Shown here in pieces: positions 52,709 to 62,600 of a stretch of 64,000 nt of DNA. The DNA comes from an uncultured Oscillospiraceae bacterium (lineage in GTDB: Bacteria > Bacillota > Clostridia > Oscillospirales > Oscillospiraceae). Position 1 is the stretch's first letter. Every line of letters starts with the position of its first letter. The notes beneath the pieces are model-generated. The model worked only from the letters and a program-made list of their open reading frames with translations, made no database searches and was not told where the DNA came from. The stretch covers positions 1 to 64,000 of the forward strand of contig CAJURY010000007.1 in NCBI GenBank assembly GCA_910589155.1, read 5' to 3'. The position numbers were made by a program, and so were the translations under genes.

Positions 52709-53095
52709 TCACCTTGTGAATTTCCGCAAGGCGCTCACCAGCGCCTGCTGCGGCAGATCGCCATCCAGCCGGGCGGGAATGTCGTCCGGCAGAAGATAGT
52801 TGCCGCCCTGCTGCCGGGTGACAAGCTGCCTGGCCGCTTCCACCAGCTTCCCTGGCTCCACCCCTCTGGGGCACCGCTCCACACAGGCCATGCAGGACAG
52901 ACAGTTCCAGATTGCCTTGGACTCCATGAGTTCTTCAATGGCGTCCCGCTCAATCATGGCCACAAACTGATGGGGATGGTACTCCATTTCCTCATAGGCC
53001 GGGCAGGTTGCGGAGCATTTTCCGCACTTCATGCATTTTCTGGGGTTAATTCCGGTAATTTCCCGGATTTTTTCACTCATTTTTTTCTGTTCCAT
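52709..53095 (-). CDS. hdrC: Heterodisulfide reductase-type subunit C
   Basis: The 128-residue protein carries two [4Fe-4S] motifs, CMKCGKCSATCP and CLSCMACVERCP, in the compact HdrC arrangement. It passes electrons from HdrA to HdrB. The gene lies 9 bases after hdrB and 11 before hdrA. Length and order fit the family. Confidence 0.93.
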   Translation of the reverse strand: MEQKKMSEKIREITGINPRKCMKCGKCSATCPAYEEMEYHPHQFVAMIERDAIEELMESKAIWNCLSCMACVERCPRGVEPGKLVEAARQLVTRQQGGNYLLPDDIPARLDGDLPQQALVSALRKFTR

Positions 53096-53104
53096 AGCCG
53101 CTCC

Positions 53105-53881
53105 TTACTCCACGCCCAGGGCTTTCGCCAGAAGCTTTGTAAAATAGTAGGTGGGCACGCCGCCGTCCGTTTTCTGCAAGTTGTACTGGCAGAGAGGGCA
53201 GGCGGTAATCAGGCAGTCCGCTCCCCGTGCGCTTGCGCTATGTAACACCGCTTCCGCCTTTTTCTGGGCAAAGGCAGGATTGGTGACGGTCTGATAGCCG
53301 CCGCAGCATTCGTTGCGCATGGCGTAGACCACAGGCTTTGCGCCAAGAGCCTCCAGCAGCTTTTCCATGACCTCCGGGTTCTCCGGGTCATCCAGTCCCA
53401 TTTGCTTGCCGGGGCGCAGAAGCATACAGCCGTAGTAAGCGCCCACCGCTTCCCCATTAAGGGGATTTTGCACCGCCGCTTTGATTTTATCAAAGCCAAT
53501 GTCGTCTCGCAGCAGCTCCAGATAATGAATCACTCTGGTTTCACCGCCGTAGGGCTGCTCCAGTTCCAGATAGCGGTTCACCTTGTCCCGGAAATTCCCG
53601 TCGGTTTTGAGATCCTCGTTGGTGCGCTTCAAAACATGGTGGCAGGCGGAGCAGACAGTCACCAGCGTTTGCCCTTTGTCTCTGGCGGCAACCAACGCCC
53701 GCACAGCGGAAAGCCGGGTGGCGATTTCATCTTTCACCTGAGGATACACGCCGCCGCAGCACTGCCATTGGGGCAGTTCCTCCAGGGTTACGCCCAGGGA
53801 TTCAGCGCACCGTCTGGCAGCAATATCCAGCTCTTTGGCCTTGGTTTTCAGGGTGCAGCCGGGATAATAGCTGTAAATCAT
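53105..53881 (-). CDS. hdrB: Heterodisulfide reductase-type subunit B
   Basis: The 258-residue protein has two CCG domains: CCGGVYPQVKDE followed by CSACHH, and CCGGYQTV followed by CPLCQYN. HdrB binds two unusual [4Fe-4S] clusters that reduce a disulfide in methanogens. In this bacterium the disulfide partner is unknown and may be replaced by fumarate reductase or a thiol carrier. ATG 53881 is preceded by AGGAGGG. It follows fumC by 25 bases and precedes hdrC by 9. Confidence 0.93.
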   Translation of the reverse strand: MIYSYYPGCTLKTKAKELDIAARRCAESLGVTLEELPQWQCCGGVYPQVKDEIATRLSAVRALVAARDKGQTLVTVCSACHHVLKRTNEDLKTDGNFRDKVNRYLELEQPYGGETRVIHYLELLRDDIGFDKIKAAVQNPLNGEAVGAYYGCMLLRPGKQMGLDDPENPEVMEKLLEALGAKPVVYAMRNECCGGYQTVTNPAFAQKKAEAVLHSASARGADCLITACPLCQYNLQKTDGGVPTYYFTKLLAKALGVE

Positions 53882-53906
53882 CGTTTTCCCTCCTGTTTTC
53901 TGGGAA

Positions 53907-55283
53907 TTAAACCATTTCCTCTGGGTGGAACACCTCGTCAAAACGCTCGGCAGTCAAAAAGCCCAGCGCCACACAGGCTTCCTTCAGGGAAATGTTTTCT
54001 TTATATGCTTTTTTTGCGGTTTTCGCCGCGTTCTCGTAGCCGATGTAGGGATTCAGCGCCGTCACCAGCATCAAGGAATTGTGCAGGTTGTGCGCCATCT
54101 TCTCCCGATTGGCGCGAATGCCGGAAACGCAGTTTTTCTCAAAAGACACCATGCAGTCTCCCAGCAGCCGGGCGGATTGCAGGAAATTGTAAATGCAAAC
54201 AGGCATAAAGACGTTCAGTTCAAAGTTGCCCTGGGACGCCGCCATGCTCACGGCCACATCGTTGCCCATCACCTGCACCGCAACCATAGTCACAGCCTCG
54301 CACTGGGTGGGATTCACCTTGCCGGGCATGATGGAAGAACCCGGTTCATTTTCGGGAATGAAAATTTCCCCAAGGCCGTCTCTGGGGCCGGATGCCAGCC
54401 AGCGCACGTCGTTGGCGATTTTCATAAGGTCGGCCGCCAGCGCCTTCAGCGCGCCGTGGGCAAAGACCAGTTCATCCTTGGAGGTCAGGGCGTGGAACTT
54501 GTTTCCGGCGGTTACAAAGCTTCTGCCGGTTATGGCGGAAACCTGCTTTGCCACCTCGCAGTCAAAGCCCTTGGGGGCGTTCAGGCCGGTGCCTACCGCC
54601 GTGCCGCCCAAAGCCAGCTCGCAAAGGGGCTGGATGCTCATTTCGATGAGCTGGCGATCCCGCTCCAAGCTGGCGCGCCAGCCGGAAATTTCCTGACTGA
54701 AGGTAATGGGAGTGGCATCCTGCAAATGAGTTCTGCCGGATTTTACAATCCCCTCGTTTTCCTTTTCCAGACGCAAAAGCGTCTCAATGAAAGCGTTCAG
54801 GGCAGGCAGCACCCGCTCCTCCAGCGCCTCCACCGCCGCGATGTGCATGGCGGTGGGGAAGGTATCGTTGGAGGACTGAGACATATTGATGTCATCATTA
54901 GGGTGCAGCAGCTTTTTGCCTGCCAGCTCGTTGCCCCGGTTGGCAATGACCTCGTTGGCGTTCATGTTGGACTGGGTGCCGGAGCCGGTCTGCCACACCA
55001 CCAAGGGAAAATGCTCGTTCAATGCGCCGGAAATCACCTCGTCGCAGGCAACGGAGATGGCGGCAAGCTTTTCCGCCGTCATTTTTTCCGGGCGCAAAGC
55101 GTGGTTGGCCTTGGCCGCCGCCTTTTTCAGCACGCCGAAGGCTCTGGTAATTTCCCGCGGCATGGTCTCAAGACCTACGCCGATTTTAAAATTCTCATGA
55201 CTGCGCTGGGTCTGCGCCCCCCAGTATTTCTCCGCCGGGACGCGAACCTCGCCCATGGAGTCGTGTTCAATACGGTATTCCAA
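53907..55283 (-). CDS. fumC: Class II fumarate hydratase
   Basis: The 458-residue iron-independent enzyme interconverts malate and fumarate. The signature GSSIMPGKVNP contains the catalytic Ser loop, and TSSNMNxNEV-like and NDTFPTAMH segments are present. The start is TTG at 55283, 7 bases after AAGGAGG; an in-frame ATG 9 codons later would truncate the conserved N-terminus. It lies 13 bases downstream of the malate dehydrogenase gene, which strongly supports a reductive C4 route. Confidence 0.95.
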   Translation of the reverse strand: MEYRIEHDSMGEVRVPAEKYWGAQTQRSHENFKIGVGLETMPREITRAFGVLKKAAAKANHALRPEKMTAEKLAAISVACDEVISGALNEHFPLVVWQTGSGTQSNMNANEVIANRGNELAGKKLLHPNDDINMSQSSNDTFPTAMHIAAVEALEERVLPALNAFIETLLRLEKENEGIVKSGRTHLQDATPITFSQEISGWRASLERDRQLIEMSIQPLCELALGGTAVGTGLNAPKGFDCEVAKQVSAITGRSFVTAGNKFHALTSKDELVFAHGALKALAADLMKIANDVRWLASGPRDGLGEIFIPENEPGSSIMPGKVNPTQCEAVTMVAVQVMGNDVAVSMAASQGNFELNVFMPVCIYNFLQSARLLGDCMVSFEKNCVSGIRANREKMAHNLHNSLMLVTALNPYIGYENAAKTAKKAYKENISLKEACVALGFLTAERFDEVFHPEEMV

Positions 55284-55296
55284 CTGCGCGCCCTCC

Positions 55297-56244
55297 TTAA
55301 AGCTGGATGCTGGCAATGGTTTCTTTCAGCTTGCTGGCGCTGTAGCGCAGCTTTTCCAGTTCTTCCTCTGTGAGGTCGTTGCGGATCTTACCGCGAACGC
55401 CGGTATCGTCCACAATGCAAAGCACGCTCAGGCACACGTCGTCAATGCCGTACTCGCCGTTCATCATGGTGGAAACGGTCAGAGCCGTGCCCGCGCCGGA
55501 GAAAATGCACTTGACAATGTGGCATACGGAAAGAGCGATGGCATAGAAGGTCGCGCCCTTGGCCTTAATTACAACGCCGCCAGAGGTCTGCACCTTCTTT
55601 ACAAAATCGTCGTACTGGCCGTCCCAGGCGATCTTGTCGCCGTCGGGCGCGTGCTGCCGGTACACGGAAATGTGATTGTTGGAAATGGTGGCCAGGGACC
55701 AGGGCACAAAGGAAGAGTCGCCGTGCTCGCCGTACACATGAGCGTGGACGTTCTTGGGGCTGATGTGGAATTCCTTGGCAAGCTCCGCCTGCAAGCGGGC
55801 GGTATCCAGCACCGTGCCGGAGCCGATGATGCGATTGGCGGGAATGCCGGAAATCTTATGGAATACATAAGTCATCACGTCTACGGGGTTAGACACCATG
55901 ATATAGATTGCATCAGGGGCATACTTTACAATATTGGGGGTAATTTCCTTCAGGACGTCAACATTGACCTGTGCCAATTCCAATCGGCTCTGACCGGGTT
56001 TTCTGGCCACGCCGGAGGTAATAATCACAACGGAAGATCCCGCCGCGTCGGCATACTTGCCAGGGCGGACAATTGCCGGGGAGCAGAAGGAAACGCCTTG
56101 GTAAATATCCATTGCTTCGCCAAATGCCTTTTGCTCGTTTACATCAATGAGCACGATTTCGGTTGCAATATTCATTGCCACCATGTCGTTTGCAATGCTC
56201 GCGCCAACGCTGCCGGCGCCAATGATCGTAACCTTATTACCCAT
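55297..56244 (-). CDS. mdh: LDH/MDH-superfamily enzyme, probably malate dehydrogenase
   Basis: The 315-residue NAD-dependent enzyme has the Rossmann motif IIGAGSVGAS and the catalytic His in VYGEHGDSS. By overall sequence it resembles L-lactate dehydrogenase. The substrate loop reads GVARKPGQSR: the residue that is Gln in LDH (GANQKPGETR) is Arg81 here, as in malate dehydrogenases. Together with the fumC neighbour this argues for oxaloacetate to malate. ATG 56244 follows AAGGAG; GTG two codons earlier is too close. It is the first gene of the operon. Confidence 0.88.
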   Translation of the reverse strand: MGNKVTIIGAGSVGASIANDMVAMNIATEIVLIDVNEQKAFGEAMDIYQGVSFCSPAIVRPGKYADAAGSSVVIITSGVARKPGQSRLELAQVNVDVLKEITPNIVKYAPDAIYIMVSNPVDVMTYVFHKISGIPANRIIGSGTVLDTARLQAELAKEFHISPKNVHAHVYGEHGDSSFVPWSLATISNNHISVYRQHAPDGDKIAWDGQYDDFVKKVQTSGGVVIKAKGATFYAIALSVCHIVKCIFSGAGTALTVSTMMNGEYGIDDVCLSVLCIVDDTGVRGKIRNDLTEEELEKLRYSASKLKETIASIQL

Positions 56245-56307
56245 AATCACAATCTCCTTATTATAATATAATTTTCTGAACGGAACTCACTATCAGTAAC
56301 AAAATAC

Positions 56308-56323
56308 CGATAATTTGTTATCG
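56308..56323. promoter_or_regulatory. Candidate operator palindrome in the mdh promoter
   Basis: CGATAA-TTTG-TTATCG is a perfect 16-base palindrome directly downstream of the -10 box, where the transcription start is expected. It is well placed for a repressor. It is not a clear Rex site, so the regulator is unknown. Confidence 0.45.
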
Positions 56324-56352
56324 ATTATATTCTAACAGAAAAAAGCCGTAAA
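56324..56352 (-). promoter_or_regulatory. Promoter of the mdh-fumC-hdr-flx-frd operon
   Basis: On the minus strand TTTACG (56347-56352), a 17-base spacer and TATAAT (56324-56329), about 80 bases before the mdh ATG. The remainder of 56251-56610 holds no gene that I can support. Confidence 0.65.
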
Positions 56353-56610
56353 TGCAACCCCCAATTCTTTTCATTGGTGCAAAATTCACGAAAAAACAGC
56401 AATAACTTTGTCCAATGCTACTACATTCTTTTTTGGTCTAACCCTCCCAAAACATACAAATATGCATCATATTTTATAAATATACCTATTGTACGGCAAT
56501 CACAACGGAAAAGGTTCTATTTCCTTTCGTTTGATTATACAGGAAAAAAGCCAACTCCCCTCCACTTTTTGGATTTAAATGAAAAAATATGCACAGTAAT
56601 TAAAAACTGT

Positions 56611-56640
56611 TTTACAACGCAAAGTGTTTTATGGTACAAT
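56611..56640 (+). promoter_or_regulatory. Promoter of the SLH-anchored S8 peptidase
   Basis: TTTACA (56611-56616), an 18-base spacer and TACAAT (56635-56640), 30 bases before the ATG, with GAAGGAG as ribosome site. Confidence 0.7.
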
Positions 56641-56670
56641 ATTGCATATTTAATGAAGGAGTGATTCACA

Positions 56671-59600
56671 ATGAAAAACAAATCCTGGTCCCGTCTTTTG
56701 TCTGGGCTTTTGGTCATTGCCATGCTGCTGAGTATCACCGCAATGCCCGCTTATGCCACCGGCAAAAACAGCGCCGCCGGTGTGGTTTTGGAGCAGATTG
56801 CGGACAGTGAAGTGTCCGCTGCGCTCCCCTACGCAGGCAAAGACGCGCCGGAAAGCGAAAGTCCCCTTTATCAATCTTCGGATCTGGTGCGTGTGTCTAT
56901 CGTTTTAGAAGACGACGCTACCACGCAGAAGTTCCAGTCCGCGAACATCGCGGAAAACAACGCCGCAATGTCTTACCGCGGGAAGCTGCAAACAAAGCAG
57001 GCGCTTCTGACGCAAAAAATTTCCGCCGAAGCCCTGAAAGGCGAAACGCTGGACGTTGTATGGAACCTGACCCTGGCGGCCAATCTGATTTCCGCCAACG
57101 TAAAATACGGCGAGATCGAAGCCATCAAAATAGTTCCCGGCGTGAAAGATGTAATAATCGAGACCCAGTATGCACCTTGCGTGTCACAAGCTGGCGGCGC
57201 CGACCCCAATATGGCGACTTCCGGCTCTCAAATCGGCCGCGCTGGCGCCTATGCCGCCGGTTACACTGGCGCGGGTACTCGTATTGCCATTATTGACACC
57301 GGCATCGACACCGATCACCAGAGTTTTGATCCAGACGCTTTTGCATATGCGCTGCAAAAACAGTCGGAAAAGGTCAATACTGATTATACTACATATGTCA
57401 ACAGTCTGAATCTTCTGAGCAGCGCGGAAATTACTTCCAAGCTGGAAATGCTGAACATCAAAGACAGCGTAACGGACGCAAGCAAGCTGTATCTCACCGC
57501 CAAGCTGCCCTTTGCTTTTAACTATGTGGATTCTGATTTCGATGTGGTACACGACAACGATACCCAGACCGAGCATGGCTCCCATGTCGCGGGTATTGCC
57601 GCCGCCAACTCCTATGTCCCCGGCAGCGAAGAAGGAACGTATGAAAACGCCTTGGAAGCCGTGAACACCCAAGGCATCGCCCCGGAAGCCCAGATCATCA
57701 CCATGAAGGTTTTCGGCAAGAACGGCGGCGCATGGGACTCCGACTACATGGCGGCCATTGAGGACGCTATCATTCTGGACGCGGATTCCATCAATTTATC
57801 TCTCGGCTCCGCCAACGCCGGTTTCTCCACCGACGCAACCTATCAGGAAATTCTGGATAATCTGGCAAAGAGCGGCTGCGTCGTTTCCATGTCCGCCGGC
57901 AACTCCTATAGTTGGGTAGAATACGCCCAGAACGCCGGGTATCTCTACAGCGACGGCGTAAATCTGGATACGGTTGGTTCACCCGGTTCCTACACCAATG
58001 CCCTAACCGTTGCCTCCGTGGATAACGACGGCTTTACCGGCGAATATCTGCGCGTTGGGAACGACCTGATTTTCTACACCCAATCCTCCTACACCAATCG
58101 CCCCATCACCTCCATTGCAGGCGAGCAGGGCTATATTTTCATCGACGGCTTCGGCACCGCCGAGGAATTTGCGGCGCTCTCCGATGTGCTGGCAGGCAAA
58201 ATTGCCGTCTGCTCCCGGGGCACGACTTCTTTCTACGAAAAGGCGGAGGCCGCTGTGCAAAACGGCGCAATTGCCACCATTATTTATAACAACCAGCCCG
58301 GCACCATCAATATGGATCTCACAGGCTACACCCATACCCAGCCTGTAGTTTCCATCACCCAGGCCGACGGTCAGCTTCTGAAAGCCGCCGCTACCCAGAA
58401 AATCGCCGCCTCCGGCGCGGTTTATTACGAAGGCGTTATGACTGTGGAAACCGGCGTAGCCTCCGCAGAATTTGGCGGCAAATTTTACACCATGAGCGAC
58501 TTTAGCTCCTGGGGCGTGCCCGGCAGTCTGCTTTTGAAGCCGGAAATCACCGCCCCCGGCGGCAATATTTACTCTGTCAACGGCGCGATTGCAGGCGGTA
58601 CGGCCTATGAAAATATGTCCGGCACCTCCATGGCGGCTCCCCAGGTAGCAGGTATGTCCGCTTTGCTTGCGCAGTATATCCGCAGTGAGAAGCTGGACGA
58701 AAAAACCGGCCTTTCTCCCCGGGTTCTGGCGCAAAGCCTGCTGATGTCCACCGCCGTCCCCATTTATGAGGAGGAGAGCGGCCATTATTACTCCCTTTTG
58801 AAACAGGGCGCAGGCGTTGCCAACATCGGAAACGCCATTGGCGCGGATACTTACCTTCTCATGGGCGAGGACGCCACCGCTTCCTTTGCCGACGGCAAAA
58901 TCAAGGCGGAGCTGGGCGACGATCCCGACCGTCTGGGCAGCTACACCTTCTCCTTTTCCATTTTTAACCGCTCCGAAGAACTTCAGTTTTATAAGCTGTA
59001 CGCCGATTTGTTCACCCAAGATCAGTTCGATTCCTATGTCAACGACAACGGCGAGATTGGAACCTATCTGGATACCCTCACCACCGCTTTGGAAGCCAAT
59101 GCGCAGTGGATTGTAGATGGTAAGCCCCTGGACGCTTCCGCCGGCACAGCTCTGGACTTTAACGGCGACGGCAAGGTTGACGGCGGGGACTGCACCGCAA
59201 TTTTGCAGTATGTCACCGGTGAAATCAGCGACCTTTCCAACAAGGAAAACGCCGATTTTGATAAAGACGGCGCAATCACCAGCTATGACGCTTATTTATT
59301 CCTGCGGGAAACCGCCGCCAGCGTCATCGTCCGTCCGGGCAGCTCCGTTACCGTACAGGTCACCCTGGAACTCAGCGAAGCGCAAAAAGCAAAGCTGAAC
59401 GCTGATTATCCCACCGGCGCTTACGTGGAAGGCTTTGTGTTTGTGGAACCGGAAGCTACCAAAGACGGAGCTAAGGGCGTGACCCACTCCATTCCCGTTC
59501 TGGGCTACTATGGAAGCTGGAGCGAACCTTCCATGTTCGACGTGGGCACTTATCAAAAGCTTGTCAACGGCGTGGAAACCCGCGCGCCCTATCTTGGCTC

Positions 59601-62600
59601 GGAATACGGCAACTACGTTTCCGCCAAGTTTGGCAGCGACGCCTCCACTCTCTACTTTGGCGGCAACCCCTACTTTGAAAACGGCGGCTATTACCCGGAG
59701 CGCAATGCCATTAACACGGAAAACGGCAGCAAGTTCCATTCCTTCGGCTTTGCCTTAATCCGCAACGCCGCCGGGAGCCGCGTGACCGTCACCAACATCC
59801 AAACCGGCGAAACTGCGTTTTCCCAGGAGTTCGGTATGTATGAAGCTGCCTACTATCATGTAAACAGCGGCTACTGGTATAATACCTCAAACTCTGTCTG
59901 GCTGGACTGGGTTCCCACCGGCGCAGACGGCGAAACCTACGAGCTGGCTCTGACCATGGCGCCGGAATATTATGTGAAACCCGACGGCAGCATAGATTTT
60001 GACGCGCTGAAAGACGGCGCAACCATGAAAGTCCCCTATGTAGTAGACAACACCGCCCCGGAAGCTCTTTCCGCAACCTCTAACGCAGAGAAAACCGCCC
60101 TCACTGTGGCAGCCAGAGACAACCAGTACCTTGCCTGCATCGCTTTGTACGATCAGAGCGGCGCCAATCTGATTGCCAAGCTTCAGCCTCAGGTCAGCAA
60201 GGCCGGCGATACCGCCTCCGTGACCTTTGACGTAACCGGTTTTGAAGCAGGCGCGTACAAGCTGCGCATTATGGATTACGCGGGCAACCTCACCACCTAC
60301 CGCGCTCTGGTGGGCGTGAATCCAACAAGCAGCGTGGAAAGCGTTACCTTGTCTCAGGACGCCTTTCGCCTTGCAGCCGGCAACAAGATAACCCTCACCG
60401 CTTCCGTCCATCCCTTCAACGTTTTTGACGATACCGTTATTTGGACTTCCAGCAACGAGGCGGTCGCCTCTGTGGACAAAAACGGCGTTGTCACCGGCCT
60501 TTCCGACGGCGAATGCGAGATTATTGCAACCTCCGTTCTGGACAATGCCAAGTCTGCCGCCTGCCGCGTTTCCGTTAAGACCATCGCCTACACGCTCAGC
60601 GGTATGCTGAAGGACAAAAACAATCAGGTCATGTCCTTCCAGTGGAACGCGGAAACCAGCAATACCTGGTCTAAAGTATCCAATATCTCTGTAGACGGCG
60701 TCGGCGCGCTTGCCGGAACCGACCACGGCGTGTACACCCTGAACGACGATCTGTTCAACCGTACCGTCCGCCTGATCGATCCCAAAACCGGCAGCGAACT
60801 GGCGCAGCGCTATGACGCGGGGAATACCTACTGGGATATGACCCATTCCAAGCTTTTCACTGAGAAAAACAGCAAGGATTACCTGGCTTATATCTACAGC
60901 TACTTCCTTTATGTTCCCTCCAGCCCGGATAACTTCTCCAGCGCCGCATGGGTATTCAGAAACTATTTTGAAGAAGCGAACACCGGTGCGACCTGCCTTA
61001 TGACCATCGCCGCAGGGGAGACCGGTTCCAACGACTATGGCAATTATGAGACGTTTTATATGCTCGACGACGCTGGCTATGTCTGGATTGCATATATTTA
61101 TGAAAACACCAGCTTAGGCAGAGAAATGATTCCCACCAATCTGCCCAAGGTCGCCCCCTACACCACCAACGTATACAGCTACAGCTCCATGGTTGTGGCG
61201 GATGACGGCACGCTCTTTGTCTGCGTGCACAACGGAACCACCAGCGAAATTTATATGCTGGAACTGATGGAAAACGAGGACGGGGAATATTACTTTGACG
61301 CAATCAAGGTTGGCGAGACCGGCGAAACCATTTCCGCTTCCCTATACGCCACCACCGTAAACAAAACAGCCGATGAAAACCGCGTTTCCATCGCCAGCAT
61401 TCCTGTTTCCGCACCTGAAAAAGCAGTTCCTGTCTCCACCGACGATCTGGCTGCCGCTGGCAAGCCTTCTGTAAGCCGTCCTCAGTCCAGCGCGGCAAAC
61501 ACCGTAACCGTAGATATTACCGCCAAAAACACGCAGGGCGTGGAAGTCGCCTCCAAAAACGGCTTGTTCACCGTAACCTACGACGCTTCCAAGCTGACGC
61601 TGCAAAACGCGAACGTCAAGGCAGCGTATTCCTCTGTCAACACCGCCGCCGGTACTGTAGTCATTGCTTACGCCGGCTTGCAGGAAATCGCGGCAGGCGA
61701 AACAGCCGCAGCCTTGACTTTCCTGCCCAAAACCGACGATACCGGTGAAATTGCAATTACCTTCCAGCAAATCAATGGGGAAACCGTGACCGGCTCTGAA
61801 ATCCTGCCCAACCTCTGCGAGCACTTGCAGACCGAGCGCCGCGGCGCAAAGGAACCTACCTGCACGGAAGCAGGCTACACCGGCGACACTTACTGTACCA
61901 TCTGCCAAAAGCTTCTGGTAGCGGGCGAAGCCATCGCGCCTCTGGGTCATGATTTTGTTCAGGGCGAAACCGTCGCTCCGACCTGTACGGAAAATGGCTA
62001 CACCCTTTATGCCTGCGCACGCTGCGACGTCACTGAAAAGCGCAATATTGTCAAAGCTTCGGGTCACAAGGAGGAGCTGCGCGGCGCGAAAGACGCAACC
62101 TGCACGGAAGCCGGCTACACTGGCGATACCGTGTGCGCCGTCTGCAAAGAAACGCTGGAAATAGGCGCCGTCACAGCGCCCCTAGGACACGATTACGTTT
62201 GCACCGTACACAAAGAACCCACCTGCACCGAGGATGGCTACAGCGTCTATACCTGCACGCGCTGCGGCGGCACAAACTGGAGCAGTCTTGCCGCTTTCCC
62301 CTGCCCCGCTTTGCAGTTTGCCGATATTTCGGAAACCGCATGGTATCACCAGTGCGTGGATTATGTAGTGCGCAAAGGTCTGATGTTTGGCAAATCCAAC
62401 ACTGTATTCGCGCCCAATGAAAAACTCACAAGAGGACAGATGATGGCGCTTTTGTACCGTCTGGAAGGCGAACCGGACGTAGAAGCCCAAACGCCCTTTG
62501 CCGATGTGAAGCAAGAATTGTATTACGCCAAGGCAATCGCCTGGGCTTATGCCAACGGCATCGCCTACGGCGTATCCCATGAAGCTTTCGCTCCGGAAGC

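Noticed and set aside
50739..52799. 686-codon open frame on the plus strand across hdrA
   Set aside because: It lies antisense to a complete hdrA with all motifs and has no ribosome site or recognisable protein sequence; it reflects codon bias.
55297..56244. L-lactate dehydrogenase
   Set aside because: The overall family resemblance is real, but the discriminating loop residue is Arg and the next gene is fumarase.
61810..62310. Intracellular zinc finger or ferredoxin in the S8 peptidase
   Set aside because: The C-x2-C pairs lie in an exported protein among surface repeats, so neither a DNA-binding finger nor an electron-transfer cluster is plausible.
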